DNA from: Ruegeria sp. HKCCD4315
GTDB taxonomy: Bacteria; Pseudomonadota; Alphaproteobacteria; Rhodobacterales; Rhodobacteraceae
Length of the DNA stretch: 64,000 nt
Direction: 5' to 3'
Assembly: GCF_013112245.1 (NCBI RefSeq)
Contig: NZ_WVRN01000001.1
Location: 1,864,501 to 1,928,500 of the forward strand
In this document: one piece after another, positions 43,871-53,530 of the stretch
How positions within the stretch are numbered: the stretch's first letter is position 1
Layout: each line of letters starts with the position of its first letter
The notes under the pieces: generated by a model
Databases searched by the model: none
What the model saw: only the letters and a program-made list of their open reading frames with translations
What the model was told of the DNA's origin: nothing
Program-made: the position numbers and the translations under genes

Positions 43871-45922
43871 ATGAAACCTGCCTTTGCGCTGTCTTTTTCA
43901 ACAACCGGAATCTTTCTGCACCACCAATCGGAGGGGGATTGGTACGTCATTGGCTCGATTCCATTGGACGCGCAGGATTTGCCCGAGCAAATGCAGGCGT
44001 TGCGGGAAAAAGCATTTGCGCTGGAAAATGACCTGAGCTGCAAGATCGTATTGCCACCTGATCAGGTGCGCTTTCTGGACGTCGAAACAGATGATTTGCC
44101 TGACGCGGACCGGACGGCTCGGATTGAAGCGGCGCTGGCCGATGCGACCCCTTACGCTCTGTCCGACCTCAGCTATGACGGCCAGACCACCGGCGGCACA
44201 ACCCATGTCGCCGCCGTAGCCAAAGAGACATTGGCCGAAGCGCGGACCTTCGCCGTGGGTCATGGTTTTGTGCCGACAGTGTTTACCACGGAAGAAAGTG
44301 CAAGCACTTTCCCGCGAGAGCCTGTGTTTACAGAGCAGCCCGATCAACCTGAGCCGTCCCTTAAGACGCAGCGCTCGGAAACTATAGAAACGGATCCGCC
44401 ACAAGAAGATGACGCTTCCGATCTGCCAGCTCATCCCATTGCGGGCAAAGCGGCACCGGATACGTTCCGCGCGCCGGACGTATCCCCGGCCGCACGTGCC
44501 ACAGCTCAACCTGCCTCAAGGCGCTTTGCCATTCCCGCCTTTGCCGCCGTGGTTTTGCTTGGCGGCGTATTTGGCGCGTGGCTGGCCTCGGGCCCCTCTG
44601 AGCCGCCAGAGCAAGCCGCGCTGACCCCGATTGCTCCGGACGTATCAGAGCCGCAGCCCGAGGCCCCCGCTGATCCGTTGCCCGAGGTTGCGACAGTCGA
44701 GCCCGAGCAGAGCCCCCTCGCCGAACCGGCTTTAGAACAGGCCGAGGAACAGACCGAACAAGCTCAGCCAAACCCATTTGAGTCGGCTGTATCGGAGCCG
44801 GAGCCCGTCGTTGATTCGACGCCCGAAATAGCAGCCGTCGATCCCCAGCAAAGCGCGTCCCCGGAGCCACAAGTTGACGAGGCCCGCGAGCAGCCCGAGC
44901 TATCTCCTACGGATGCAGCGATCCTTGAGGCGCTCAAAGTCGCGCCAACACCGGTCGAGCCGATTGCTCAAGACCCGGAAGCTCCAAAGGAGGTCCTTGC
45001 GGAAACAGGAGTTGACGTAACGCCTCCCGCACCCCTGCAAGAGCCTGAAGCCGTTGAGCCGGAAGACCTTTATCTGACGTCAATCGACAAATCTGATCTG
45101 TCCAATGATGCTGTGGCATTGCCGCCTGCATCAAGCTTCGACACGGACGCGCCGTTCAGCCAAGAGGGATTGCCCAGTGCTGCAGGCACGCGGTTCGATC
45201 TGGATGATCGGGGGCTTGTTGTCGCCACGCCTGAAGGTGCTTTGAACCCGGAAGGCATCACAGTCTATTTGGGTCGTCCATCCAAGGTGCCACCGCAAGC
45301 TCCGCTGCGGTTCGAGGAAGAACCTGTTGTTGAAGAGGTCGACGAAAGGCTGGCGGGGCTACGCCCTAGACCGCGCCCAGAAAACCTTGAAGAGACGTTT
45401 GAACGTCAGCAGCTTGGCGGCCAGTCGCTGGAGGAACTTGCTGGAAAACGACCCAAAGCGCGCCCTGCGGGCCTGGAAGCCCCAGAAGAGGTCGAAGTAC
45501 CTGTCGCCGAGCTGGACATTATGCGCGTCCCCCGCCCCAAGGCGCGACCGGCAGGACTGGTTGCTGCCAGACCGACCGTTGCGAAGCCGTCCACTTTGGC
45601 ATCAACTGCGGCATTGGTAGAAAACTCTGACGACGCGGGATCATTTCAGCCCAAAGCCGTTGCGCCCAAGATCCCGTCAACCGCGTCAGTGGCCCGACAG
45701 GCGACAATCGACAACGCCATCAACCTGCGCAAGCTGAACCTGATCGGGGTCTATGGCACGCCTGCCAATCGTCGCGCCTTGGTGCGCTTGCCCAGCGGTC
45801 GTTACAAGAAATTGAAAGTCGGGGATCGCATTGACGGCGGCAAGGTCATCGCCATCAGTGACAGCGAACTGCGCTATCAGAAAAAGGGCCGCAACGTGAC
45901 GCTTTCGATGCCCCGCAGCTGA
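43871..45922 (+). CDS. GspL/PilM-like protein fused to a PilP/GspC-like domain
   Basis: A 683-residue inner-membrane protein: N-terminal actin-fold-like domain (about 1-140) resembling GspL/PilM, a single helix (219-240), a long acidic Pro/Glu-rich linker (about 240-480), three related motifs RPRPRPENL (498-506), RPKARPAGL (527-535) and RPKARPAGL (555-563), and a small C-terminal domain (about 615-683; GVYGTPANRRALVRLPSGRY, KVGDRI) like PilP or the GspC HR region. The linker would span the periplasm. No other secretion or pilus genes are in the window, so its machine is unknown. Domain matches are by eye. Confidence 0.6.
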   Translation: MKPAFALSFSTTGIFLHHQSEGDWYVIGSIPLDAQDLPEQMQALREKAFALENDLSCKIVLPPDQVRFLDVETDDLPDADRTARIEAALADATPYALSDLSYDGQTTGGTTHVAAVAKETLAEARTFAVGHGFVPTVFTTEESASTFPREPVFTEQPDQPEPSLKTQRSETIETDPPQEDDASDLPAHPIAGKAAPDTFRAPDVSPAARATAQPASRRFAIPAFAAVVLLGGVFGAWLASGPSEPPEQAALTPIAPDVSEPQPEAPADPLPEVATVEPEQSPLAEPALEQAEEQTEQAQPNPFESAVSEPEPVVDSTPEIAAVDPQQSASPEPQVDEAREQPELSPTDAAILEALKVAPTPVEPIAQDPEAPKEVLAETGVDVTPPAPLQEPEAVEPEDLYLTSIDKSDLSNDAVALPPASSFDTDAPFSQEGLPSAAGTRFDLDDRGLVVATPEGALNPEGITVYLGRPSKVPPQAPLRFEEEPVVEEVDERLAGLRPRPRPENLEETFERQQLGGQSLEELAGKRPKARPAGLEAPEEVEVPVAELDIMRVPRPKARPAGLVAARPTVAKPSTLASTAALVENSDDAGSFQPKAVAPKIPSTASVARQATIDNAINLRKLNLIGVYGTPANRRALVRLPSGRYKKLKVGDRIDGGKVIAISDSELRYQKKGRNVTLSMPRS

Positions 45923-45931
45923 TCGCTAGTA

Positions 45932-45964
45932 GGGAGAAAAACGCCGGAGATTACCCCGGCGTTT
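45932..45964 (-). terminator. Terminator of hpd
   Basis: AAACGCCGG (45939-45947) and CCGGCGTTT (45956-45964) make a 9-bp stem with 8-base loop, followed on the minus strand by TTCTCCC after the run of T. It ends hpd and may also stop the convergent GspL/PilM-like gene. Confidence 0.75.
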
Positions 45965-45974
45965 CGCGAAAATG

Positions 45975-47072
45975 TCAGGCGGCAGAGATTTCGCCGCTTT
46001 CGATCTGCTCACGTTCGATGGATTCGAACAGGGCCTGGAAATTGCCCTCGCCAAAACCGTCATCCCCTTTGCGCTGGATAAACTCAAAGAAGATCGGGCC
46101 GATCACGGTCTTTGAGAAGATCTGAAGCAGAATGCGGGTTTCGCCGCCATCCACGACACCCTCACCGTCGATCAGGATGCCGTGCTTCATCATGTGATCC
46201 AACGGCTCGTCATGATCCGTTACGCGATCTTTCGACATCTCGTAATAGGCGCGGTTCGGGCCGGGCATGAACTTCAAACCATTCTCGGCAATCGCGTCGG
46301 TTGAGGCATAGATGTCTTCGCTGCCCACAGCGATGTGTTGAATCCCTTCACCCTTGTACTTCTTGAGGTACGACACAATCTGCCCGGTCTCGCCGCGGTC
46401 TTCGTTGATCGGAATTCGGATACGGCCACAAGGTGACGTCAAGGCGCGGCTGAACAGCCCTGTGAACTTGCCCTGAATGTCGAAAAAACGAATTTCGCGG
46501 AAGTTGAACAAGTCACCGTAGAACTTGAACCATTTGTCCATGTTGCCCTTGTAGACATTGTGGGTCAGGTGATCGAGGTAATAGAATCCCTCACCACGCG
46601 GCTTGGATTCCTTGATCCACTCGAATTCCTGATTGTAGGGCGACGTATCGTAATACTGATCGATGAAATAGATCAGCGACCCGCCGATACCCTTGATCGC
46701 TGGAACATCCAGCGTTTTGTCTGCTGCATCATAAGGTTCGGCGCCCTTCGATACAGCGTGATCATACGCCTTCTGTGCGTCGACAACACGCCACCCCATC
46801 GACGGGGCACATGGACCGTGCTCGGCCACAAATTTATCCGCGAAGCTGTCCGGATCGGCATTCAGGATATAGGTGACATCCCCTTGCTGCCAAAGTTCGA
46901 CCAGCGGCTTGTCCTTGTGACGGGCCACCCGATCGAAGCCCATCTTGGCGAACAGATCGCGCAGTTCCTGCGGTTCGGGATGAGCAAACTCAACAAACTC
47001 AAACCCGTCGGTCCCGGCGGGGTTTTCTTCACTGATCACAGATTTCGGGGCGTTATGCGGGAAAGGACCCAT
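45975..47072 (-). CDS. hpd: 4-hydroxyphenylpyruvate dioxygenase
   Basis: Converts 4-hydroxyphenylpyruvate to homogentisate in tyrosine breakdown. 365 residues of the vicinal-oxygen-chelate family; iron ligands are the first His of LDHLTHNVYKG (about H168), the His of GIQHIAVG and the Glu of FFEFIQRKGDDGFG. GGAG precedes the ATG at 47072. It is divergent from an Lrp/AsnC regulator, which is likely its local controller. Confidence 0.94.
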   Translation of the reverse strand: MGPFPHNAPKSVISEENPAGTDGFEFVEFAHPEPQELRDLFAKMGFDRVARHKDKPLVELWQQGDVTYILNADPDSFADKFVAEHGPCAPSMGWRVVDAQKAYDHAVSKGAEPYDAADKTLDVPAIKGIGGSLIYFIDQYYDTSPYNQEFEWIKESKPRGEGFYYLDHLTHNVYKGNMDKWFKFYGDLFNFREIRFFDIQGKFTGLFSRALTSPCGRIRIPINEDRGETGQIVSYLKKYKGEGIQHIAVGSEDIYASTDAIAENGLKFMPGPNRAYYEMSKDRVTDHDEPLDHMMKHGILIDGEGVVDGGETRILLQIFSKTVIGPIFFEFIQRKGDDGFGEGNFQALFESIEREQIESGEISAA

Positions 47073-47186
47073 GGCGCGTCTCCTTTGAAGACAGGAAATT
47101 TATTGCTGATTCAAAAATATGACTTTCCAGACGCTGTTTCTGCGCATTGTTTTCGTGTAAACTCATAGTATACGCGCAAAACGCGC

Positions 47187-47675
47187 ATGAATTTCAAAGA
47201 AACCGGGATTCTTCCGCACGTGTTGGATGCTACTGACAAACGTCTTCTATCTGCCCTGCAAAAGGACGCGCATCTGACCGCGCATCAACTGGGTGAGATG
47301 CTGAACCTCTCCCCCAGCCAGGCAGGTCGACGCCGACAACGGCTTGAGGCCGAAGGCTACATCACGGGCTATGCCGCCCGGCTCGATCCGCTGAAGCTTG
47401 GTTTGCAGGTGCAAGGATTTGTTCAGGTTCATTTGGGTACACATGGCCCCGAACAATCCCAAAGCTTTGCCCGCATGGTCGATACCCGCCCCGAAATTAC
47501 CAGCGCCTGGACGATGACAGGAGAGGCAGATTACCTGTTACATGTCTATTGCGACGATCTTTCCGCGCTCAACAGCTTGCTCCATCAGGTCATCCTGCCG
47601 CATCCTGCTGTTGCCCGAGTCCAAAGCCAGATAGTCATGGACCAACTGAAACGCGACGCCCCCCTGCCCACCTGA
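47187..47675 (+). CDS. Lrp/AsnC-family regulator
   Basis: A 162-residue regulator: N-terminal HTH (LDATDKRLLSALQKDAHLTA, LSPSQAGRRRQRLEAEG) and C-terminal AsnC ligand domain (DYLLHVYCDDLSALNSLLHQ). Divergent from hpd, so it probably controls hpd with a tyrosine- or phenylalanine-type ligand. The ATG at 47187 has no clear ribosome site; a TAGTAT -10-like box about 20 bases upstream would make a very short leader, and GTG 47220 is an alternative start. Confidence 0.88.
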   Translation: MNFKETGILPHVLDATDKRLLSALQKDAHLTAHQLGEMLNLSPSQAGRRRQRLEAEGYITGYAARLDPLKLGLQVQGFVQVHLGTHGPEQSQSFARMVDTRPEITSAWTMTGEADYLLHVYCDDLSALNSLLHQVILPHPAVARVQSQIVMDQLKRDAPLPT

Positions 47676-47695
47676 CCGGGCTCACGAGGAGACAA

Positions 47696-49576
47696 ATGGA
47701 CGATTTTCTATATCAGGCTTCGATCTATCTGGCTGCGGCTGTGATCGCGGTGCCTCTGTCCGCAAGGCTGGGGCTGGGGTCGGTACTGGGCTATTTGGCC
47801 GCCGGGATCATCATCGGGCCAGTGTTGGGGCTGGTTGGGGCCGAAACGGAAAACCTTCAACATGTCGCCGAATTCGGTGTTGTGATGATGCTGTTCCTGA
47901 TCGGGCTGGAGCTTGAACCTCGTGCCCTTTGGGACATGCGAGATCGGTTATTGGGCCTGGGCGGCCTTCAGGTTGTGCTGTCGACTGCCGCGATTGCTGC
48001 AGTAGCCATGTACGCAAACCACCCATGGTCTGTCGCGTTGGCGGTCGGATTGACCCTGTCACTGTCATCGACTGCAATCGTCCTGCAGACCCTGTCAGAA
48101 AAGGGTCTTATGCAGACAAATGGTGGGCGAGCCACGTTTTCGGTACTTCTGACACAAGACATTGCAGTTATTCCGATCCTGGCGCTATTGCCGCTGCTGG
48201 CTTTACCCGCGATGCCTCATATCGAAGCAGATGGATCGATTGATCGGGGGGCTGGTGATCTGCACGCAGCGGGCCATCACAGCCTTTCGCTGGTCGAAGG
48301 TTTGCCGGGTTGGGCCGTCACTCTGGTCACGCTTGGCGCAATTGCTTTTGTTATTCTGGCGGGCGTCTATCTTACCCGCCCTCTCTTTCGGTTTATCCAC
48401 GCGACGCGCCTGCGCGAGATGTATACCGCTTTGGCGCTTATGATTGTGGTCGGTATTTCTTTCCTGATGACGCTTGTTGGACTGTCGCCCGCATTGGGCG
48501 CGTTTCTGGCGGGCGTCGTGCTGGCCAGTTCAGAATTTCGCCATGAAATGGAAAGCGACCTTGAACCGTTCAAAGGGCTGTTTCTTGGGCTGTTCTTTAT
48601 CACGGTTGGGGCCGGGATCGACGTTGCCTATTTCTTCGATGACCCGCTGGACCTGATCGGCTTGGCACTGCTTGTGATCCTTGCAAAAGGGATCATCCTG
48701 TTTCTAGTCGGCAAAGCCTTTAAACTACGCGGGCGCGACCATTGGCTATTCACGCTTGGGTTGGCGCAGGCCGGTGAATTTGGATTTGTGCTGCTGGCCT
48801 TTTCCACGCAGCAGAACGTTATCCCACCTGATCTGTCACAGAAACTGCTGATGATCATTGCCCTGACCATGCTGATCACCCCCCTTCTGTTCATCATCTA
48901 TGATCTTCTGTCTCGGAAAATAGGCGACACCGCCAAAGATCCCGAACCCGACGAGATTGACGAAAAAGGCCCTGTGATCATTGCTGGCATCGGACGGTTT
49001 GGTCAGATCGTGAACCGGCTGGTACGCGCCAGCGGCTTCAAAACAGTGGTTCTGGACCACGACATTGAAACCGTTCAATTGATGCGCAGGTTTGGGGTTA
49101 AAGGCTTTTTGGGCGACCCAACGCGCCCCGAATTGCTACGCGCTGCAGGGTTGGAAAAAGCGTCGGTTCTTGTGGCGGCAATGGACGACCACAAGCAGGT
49201 GACGCGGCTGGTTGGGTATGCCAGACGGCAGCGCCCCGACCTGCACATTATCGCCCGAGCCCGCGACCGGACCCACGTGTACGAGCTGTATCAGGCGGGG
49301 GCCAACGACATTGTCCGCGAACTGTTCGACAGCTCGCTTCGCGCAGGGCGTTATGTTCTGGAGAACATTGGACTGAGTGAATACGAGGCCGCGCAGGCCG
49401 AACAGACCTTTTATCACCACGACCGGACGTCAGTCCGTGATCTGGCCGAGCTCTGGGTTCCCGGAATGCCAACAGCCGAGAACAAGAAATACATCGAGCG
49501 CGCTCAGAAGCTGGAAAAGGATCTGGAAACCGCATTGCTTGAATTGGCGGAAGAACACGCAAAGAAATCTGCCTGA
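47696..49576 (+). CDS. CPA2-family cation:proton antiporter with RCK domain (KefB/KefC-like)
   Basis: A 626-residue inner-membrane K+/H+ antiporter or Kef-type efflux protein: about 12 helices (1-400) followed by an NAD-binding RCK/TrkA-N domain (about 420-545; IIAGIGRFGQIVNRLV) that gates transport. The ATG at 47696 is preceded by GAGGAG. Kef proteins respond to glutathione adducts in known cases; here the ancillary KefF/KefG subunit is absent. Confidence 0.9.
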   Translation: MDDFLYQASIYLAAAVIAVPLSARLGLGSVLGYLAAGIIIGPVLGLVGAETENLQHVAEFGVVMMLFLIGLELEPRALWDMRDRLLGLGGLQVVLSTAAIAAVAMYANHPWSVALAVGLTLSLSSTAIVLQTLSEKGLMQTNGGRATFSVLLTQDIAVIPILALLPLLALPAMPHIEADGSIDRGAGDLHAAGHHSLSLVEGLPGWAVTLVTLGAIAFVILAGVYLTRPLFRFIHATRLREMYTALALMIVVGISFLMTLVGLSPALGAFLAGVVLASSEFRHEMESDLEPFKGLFLGLFFITVGAGIDVAYFFDDPLDLIGLALLVILAKGIILFLVGKAFKLRGRDHWLFTLGLAQAGEFGFVLLAFSTQQNVIPPDLSQKLLMIIALTMLITPLLFIIYDLLSRKIGDTAKDPEPDEIDEKGPVIIAGIGRFGQIVNRLVRASGFKTVVLDHDIETVQLMRRFGVKGFLGDPTRPELLRAAGLEKASVLVAAMDDHKQVTRLVGYARRQRPDLHIIARARDRTHVYELYQAGANDIVRELFDSSLRAGRYVLENIGLSEYEAAQAEQTFYHHDRTSVRDLAELWVPGMPTAENKKYIERAQKLEKDLETALLELAEEHAKKSA

Positions 49577-49600
49577 CCCAGATCAAACCCTGGGTCAGGC
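49571..49600. terminator. Shared hairpin between the Kef gene and cobT
   Basis: An 11-bp stem GCCTGACCCAG (49571-49581) with CTGGGTCAGGC (49590-49600) overlaps the antiporter stop codon and separates convergent genes. The T-tracts are weak on both sides, so it is probably a bidirectional but imperfect terminator. Confidence 0.6.
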
Positions 49601-49606
49601 AAAACC

Positions 49607-50617
49607 TTAGCCGTCAGATACGCCCGCTTCGGCGAATGTTGCCATACCAGAATGGCACGCCACTGCGCTTTTGAGAATGTTGATCGCCAGCGCCCCGCCA
49701 GAGCCTTCGCCCAGACGCAGACCAAGGCTCAGCAACGGGTCCTTGCCAAGCTTTGACAATACGGCCCCATGCGCCGCTTCCGCGCTTTGGTGCCCTGCAA
49801 TCGCATGATCCAGCGCGCTGTCTGACAGTTTCCAAAGGCAAGCTGCGGCGGCAGTACAAATGAAACCGTCCAGAATAACCGGAATGCGCAGCACGCGCGC
49901 GGCGGCAATCGCCCCGGCCATCGCGGCGATCTCGCGCCCTCCCAGGCAGCGCAGAACCTCAAGGCCGTCCTCTGAGGAATGTTTCGCCACACCCTCAGCC
50001 ACAACGCGGGTTTTGTTGGCAAGACCCGCGTCATCCACGCCGGTCCCGCGACCGGTCCAATCCTCTGCATCCCCGCCAAACAGCGCGCAGGCGATGGCCG
50101 CAGCCGGGGTTGTGTTGCCGATACCCATCTCACCCACAACCAGCAGATCGGCCTGCGGATCAACGGCCTGCCAGCCGGTGCGCAAGGCGCTCAGCAATTC
50201 ATCTTCACTCATGGCCGGAGCCTGCGTGAAATCCGCTGTCGGCTTGTCCAGATCCAACCCGTGCACATTCATTGTTGCGCCCGCCGCCTTGGCCAACTGA
50301 TTGATCGCCGCACCGCCATGTTCAAAGTTCATAACCATCTGCACGGTGACTTCCGGCGGGAAGGCCGATACGCCCTGCGCGGTGACACCGTGGTTTCCGG
50401 CAAAGACGATGACCTGAGGGGCTGAGATCTGCGGACGCGCATCCCCGCGCCATCCCGCATACCAGATCGCCAAGTCCTCAAGCCGGCCAAGTGCACCGGG
50501 GGGTTTGGTCAGTTGTCCGTTACGCTCGCTCGCGCCTTGCACCGCAGCGGCATCCGGGCCCGGAGCCGCCGACAGTGCAGCGCGGAACGCATTCAAATCA
50601 TTCAGTTCAGGCAGCAT
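49607..50617 (-). CDS. cobT: Nicotinate-nucleotide:dimethylbenzimidazole phosphoribosyltransferase
   Basis: Makes alpha-ribazole phosphate for the lower loop of cobalamin. 336 residues with [15 protein letters not shown] near the start, the FAGNHGV motif, [15 protein letters not shown] and a Gly-rich C-terminal [15 protein letters not shown] containing the catalytic Glu. Divergent from cobS with a 78-base gap that is too short for a cobalamin riboswitch. Confidence 0.93.
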   Translation of the reverse strand: MLPELNDLNAFRAALSAAPGPDAAAVQGASERNGQLTKPPGALGRLEDLAIWYAGWRGDARPQISAPQVIVFAGNHGVTAQGVSAFPPEVTVQMVMNFEHGGAAINQLAKAAGATMNVHGLDLDKPTADFTQAPAMSEDELLSALRTGWQAVDPQADLLVVGEMGIGNTTPAAAIACALFGGDAEDWTGRGTGVDDAGLANKTRVVAEGVAKHSSEDGLEVLRCLGGREIAAMAGAIAAARVLRIPVILDGFICTAAAACLWKLSDSALDHAIAGHQSAEAAHGAVLSKLGKDPLLSLGLRLGEGSGGALAINILKSAVACHSGMATFAEAGVSDG

Positions 50618-50695
50618 GAAAGCCTCATTGCATCAGAGTGGTCCTGTGTGTTTAACCGAAGCACTGAATCCAACAAGACCCCGAAAGGCACGGGC

Positions 50696-51460
50696 GTGCA
50701 TAAAAACGACACGAAACTCTTTTCTCTGATGGATATTCCGCTGGCGCTGGTGCTTCTCACCCGCCTGCCCGTGCCGCGTTTGCCTGATCCGGTTTTCTCA
50801 CGGCAAGCTCAGTCGGTCTGGGCTTTTCCCTTTGTGGGTCTGATCGTCGGAGGGCTTGCCTGCCTTGTGGGGTGGAGCGCGCTTGCATTGGGGCTGCCTG
50901 TCATGGCGTCTGCCGGTCTGCTCATGGCCGCACTGATCGCCACAACCGGCGCTATGCACGAGGACGGCCTTGCCGACATGTTCGATGGCCTCTGGGGTGG
51001 ATTTACCCGCGAACGGCGCTTGGAGATCATGAAGGACAGCCATATCGGGACTTACGGCGTACTTGCCCTGATCCTGTCTCAACTGGTTCGGATCTCGGCC
51101 ATCTCTGCTTTGCTGACCGCCGGAGCGGTGGGGGCGATCCTGTCCGCATGCATCGTTTCAAGGGGCTTGATGCCTGTAGTGATGACCGGATTACCACTAG
51201 CGCGTACGTCGGGCCTGAGCCGTTCTGTCGGTACGCCCCAAGTGGCCTCCGTTATAGCAGCACTGGGGTTGGCCGCAGCACTCGCCCTTCTCTTTCTGGG
51301 CGCAGGCGCTGTCATTGCTGTGGTATTTGCAGCAGCCAGTACAGCAGTCATTGCCCTTATCGCCAAGGCAAAAATTGGTGGTCAGACCGGTGACATTCTG
51401 GGGGCCACTCAATTGGTCTCCGAAATTACCTTTCTGCTGACCTGCGTCGCTTTGATTTAA
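50696..51460 (+). CDS. cobS: Cobalamin 5'-phosphate synthase
   Basis: Joins adenosylcobinamide-GDP with alpha-ribazole (phosphate) at the membrane, the last assembly step of B12. 254 residues with about six helices; the catalytic acidic motif TTGAMHEDGLADMFDGLWGG is intact. I place the start at the GTG at 50696, with AAAGG upstream. It ends convergently with the K+ channel gene with a 4-base overlap of stops. Confidence 0.9.
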   Translation: MHKNDTKLFSLMDIPLALVLLTRLPVPRLPDPVFSRQAQSVWAFPFVGLIVGGLACLVGWSALALGLPVMASAGLLMAALIATTGAMHEDGLADMFDGLWGGFTRERRLEIMKDSHIGTYGVLALILSQLVRISAISALLTAGAVGAILSACIVSRGLMPVVMTGLPLARTSGLSRSVGTPQVASVIAALGLAAALALLFLGAGAVIAVVFAAASTAVIALIAKAKIGGQTGDILGATQLVSEITFLLTCVALI

Positions 51461-52218
51461 GACGCACCTCCGGTTTCGATCCGCAAAGTGGCACCGCAGT
51501 GTTTGCAATGCACGGCATCAGGATCATGCCGGAACAAACCGCAGCTTGGGCATTTGTGACGGACTTTCTGAGGCATGAAGATAGCCTGCGCCAGCCGGAC
51601 AAAGAGAGCTACGCCGACCACCATGATGAAGACCGAAAACAGTTTGCCGCCTGGAGTGGGCAAGGTGATATCGCCAAACCCGGTGGTCGTCAGGGTCGCC
51701 ATGGTGAAATAGAGCGCGTCGATATACGGCGTTTTCGAATCTGCGGGAATAAAGAACACCAGAACGGCGGTCGAAGTTGCAAAGACAAAAACCATGAGGT
51801 TAATGGCGGCGATCACCGCGTCTTCGTGGGTGCGGAAGAAATTGCTGTCGCGTCGTAAGTCCCGCAGCAAGTGGTAGGAATGGATCAACCGCAAGGCGCG
51901 CAAGATCCGTAAAAACGCAAGATTGCCAGTCAGGAACGGATCAAGCACCAGGGATACGATAACAACGATATCCGCCAGCGTGTAAATCTGGCGCAACAAC
52001 TTCCAACGGTCCTTGGCGATCCAAAGCCGCGCTGAGAAATCCAGCAAAATCAGAAAACCAATCAGCAGGCTTGCGACCGTGACGCCCGGCCCGTGAGGAA
52101 AATGAGCGGTGGCGACGAAGAAGATGATCGACACAATGTCGAACAGGATTAGGCCGTAGCGAAACCAGACCGAAATCGGGTCATGCCCGATATACAGGTA
52201 TTTCACCGTTTGCTTCAT
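51457..52218 (-). CDS. Voltage-type K+ channel with C-terminal zinc ribbon
   Basis: A 253-residue ion channel: four voltage-sensor-like helices with an Arg-rich S4 (LRILRALRLIHSYHLLRDLRR), a pore with selectivity filter TTTGFGDI, and a cytosolic C-terminus with CPSC...CKHC, a zinc-ribbon pair. The start at 52218 is preceded by AGGGCGGA. The filter TGFGD differs from the classic TVGYG, so cation selectivity may be relaxed. Confidence 0.83.
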   Translation of the reverse strand: MKQTVKYLYIGHDPISVWFRYGLILFDIVSIIFFVATAHFPHGPGVTVASLLIGFLILLDFSARLWIAKDRWKLLRQIYTLADIVVIVSLVLDPFLTGNLAFLRILRALRLIHSYHLLRDLRRDSNFFRTHEDAVIAAINLMVFVFATSTAVLVFFIPADSKTPYIDALYFTMATLTTTGFGDITLPTPGGKLFSVFIMVVGVALFVRLAQAIFMPQKVRHKCPSCGLFRHDPDAVHCKHCGATLRIETGGAS

Positions 52219-52284
52219 ATCCGCCCTGTATCGTGCTGCATCTAAAGTGAAATTAACGGCAGTTGCACAAATCACCAAGCCACG

Positions 52285-52312
52285 ATAAAGGCCGCCCCGT
52301 TAGGAGCGGCCT
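52285..52312 (-). terminator. Probable terminator of the CarD gene
   Basis: AGGCCGC (52289-52295) and GCGGCCT (52306-52312) form a 7-bp stem with 10-base loop. On the minus strand TTTATC follows, a short T-tract, so strength is uncertain. Confidence 0.55.
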
Positions 52313-52332
52313 CAGGCAGTTCTTTGGCACGA

Positions 52333-52842
52333 TCAAGCTGCGCGCGAGGTCAGGACTTCGTCCACCTGCTTCGCGGCCGAAACTTCGCCAGCACCGGACA
52401 CGGCTGCGACCTCTCGGGTCAGACGCTCTAGCGCGGCTTCATAAAGCTGACGCTCGGAATAGCTCTGCTCGCGCTGATCGTCGGTGCGATGCAAATCGCG
52501 GACAACTTCAGCAATCGAGATCAGATCGCCCGAGTTGATTTTCTGTTCATATTCCTGGGCACGGCGGGACCACATAGCGCGTTTGACCTTAGCCTTGCCC
52601 TTCAGTGTCTTCATCGCCTGACTGATAACATCGGGCGAGCTTAGCGACCGCAAGCCGGATTCGGTTGCTTTGTTGGTCGGCACGCGCAATGTCATTTTGT
52701 CTTTCTCAAATGAGATGACAAACAGTTCGAGCGAAAAGCCCGCAACTTCCTGCTCCTCGATCGAGATGATCTGCCCCACGCCATGGGCGGGGTAGACAAC
52801 ATAGTCGTTGGGGCGGAACTCAAGCTTTTTCGACTTTGTCAT
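52333..52842 (-). CDS. CarD-family RNA-polymerase-binding regulator
   Basis: A 169-residue protein: the N-terminal CarD/TRCF RNA-polymerase-interaction domain (YVVYPAHGVGQIISIEEQEVAGFSLELFVISF) and a helical C-terminal domain that contacts the upstream edge of the promoter bubble (KRAMWSRRAQEYEQKINSGD). CarD helps open rRNA and housekeeping promoters. Last gene of the helicase-S4-FdxA-CarD run, though 283 bases separate it from fdxA. An AAGGAA ribosome site is present. Confidence 0.92.
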   Translation of the reverse strand: MTKSKKLEFRPNDYVVYPAHGVGQIISIEEQEVAGFSLELFVISFEKDKMTLRVPTNKATESGLRSLSSPDVISQAMKTLKGKAKVKRAMWSRRAQEYEQKINSGDLISIAEVVRDLHRTDDQREQSYSERQLYEAALERLTREVAAVSGAGEVSAAKQVDEVLTSRAA

Positions 52843-53125
52843 TCAGTTTTTTCCTTGCTTGCGGACCGGGACACAGACAACAAAAGCACCACATGCGGGG
52901 ACTGTCTCAGCCCCGTCAGGCGGCGTTTCTGTCACAAATTCAGAACTCCAAAGTGAGCATACTTTCGGAGTGCATCCCAATCTCGGTCATCATACAGGTC
53001 AGGAGTATACCACAAAAATGTGACACCCGAAAGTTTACCCTACGGGAATTTTTCGAATTACACGCACCTTCAACAAGTTACTTCGTGAACTTCGTGCTAG
53101 ACGTCAGGCTGCAGCCGCGAATCGC
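52843..53125. other. 283-base gap between fdxA and the CarD gene
   Basis: No coding frame. It contains a bulged hairpin GGGGACTG/CAGCCCC (52896-52913) and an imperfect CTCC-AAAG...CTTT-CGGAG stem near 52947-52974. Probably holds the CarD promoter and a structured leader. I see no known RNA family. Confidence 0.4.
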
Positions 53126-53464
53126 TTAGCCGCCTTCGCCGGGCGCTTCAGAGAAATACTTCTCCATTTTGCCCTCTTCACCGTCGCGCTCTTCAGCGTC
53201 GGGAAGCGGATCTTTCTTAGTCACAATCACCGGCCACTGTTCCGAGAACTTGCGATTGAACTCGACCCATTGCTCCATTCCCGGCTCAGTATCCGGGCGG
53301 ATTGCGTCTGCCGGGCATTCAGGTTCACAAACGCCACAATCGATGCATTCATCCGGGTGAATAACCAATGTATTCTCACCTTCATAGAAACAGTCCACCG
53401 GGCACACTTCGACACAGTCGGTGTATTTGCAGGCGATACAGTTTTCGGTGACAACATAGGTCAT
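53126..53464 (-). CDS. fdxA: Seven-iron ferredoxin FdxA
   Basis: A 112-residue bacterial ferredoxin: [14 protein letters not shown] and [12 protein letters not shown] give one [3Fe-4S] and one [4Fe-4S] cluster, as in FdxA of alphaproteobacteria. A C-terminal extension of about 45 residues is acidic. GGGA precedes the ATG. It is a general low-potential electron carrier; its partner is not evident. Confidence 0.93.
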   Translation of the reverse strand: MTYVVTENCIACKYTDCVEVCPVDCFYEGENTLVIHPDECIDCGVCEPECPADAIRPDTEPGMEQWVEFNRKFSEQWPVIVTKKDPLPDAEERDGEEGKMEKYFSEAPGEGG

Positions 53465-53530
53465 GAGCGGATTCCCGTTTGCGGTTTGTTCGACTAGCTA
53501 ATTCAGTCTGGCCCGCTCTTCAAGATGGGA

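Noticed and set aside
50618..50695. Cobalamin riboswitch between cobT and cobS
   Set aside because: The gap is only 78 bases, far shorter than a B12 riboswitch, and no B12 box was seen.
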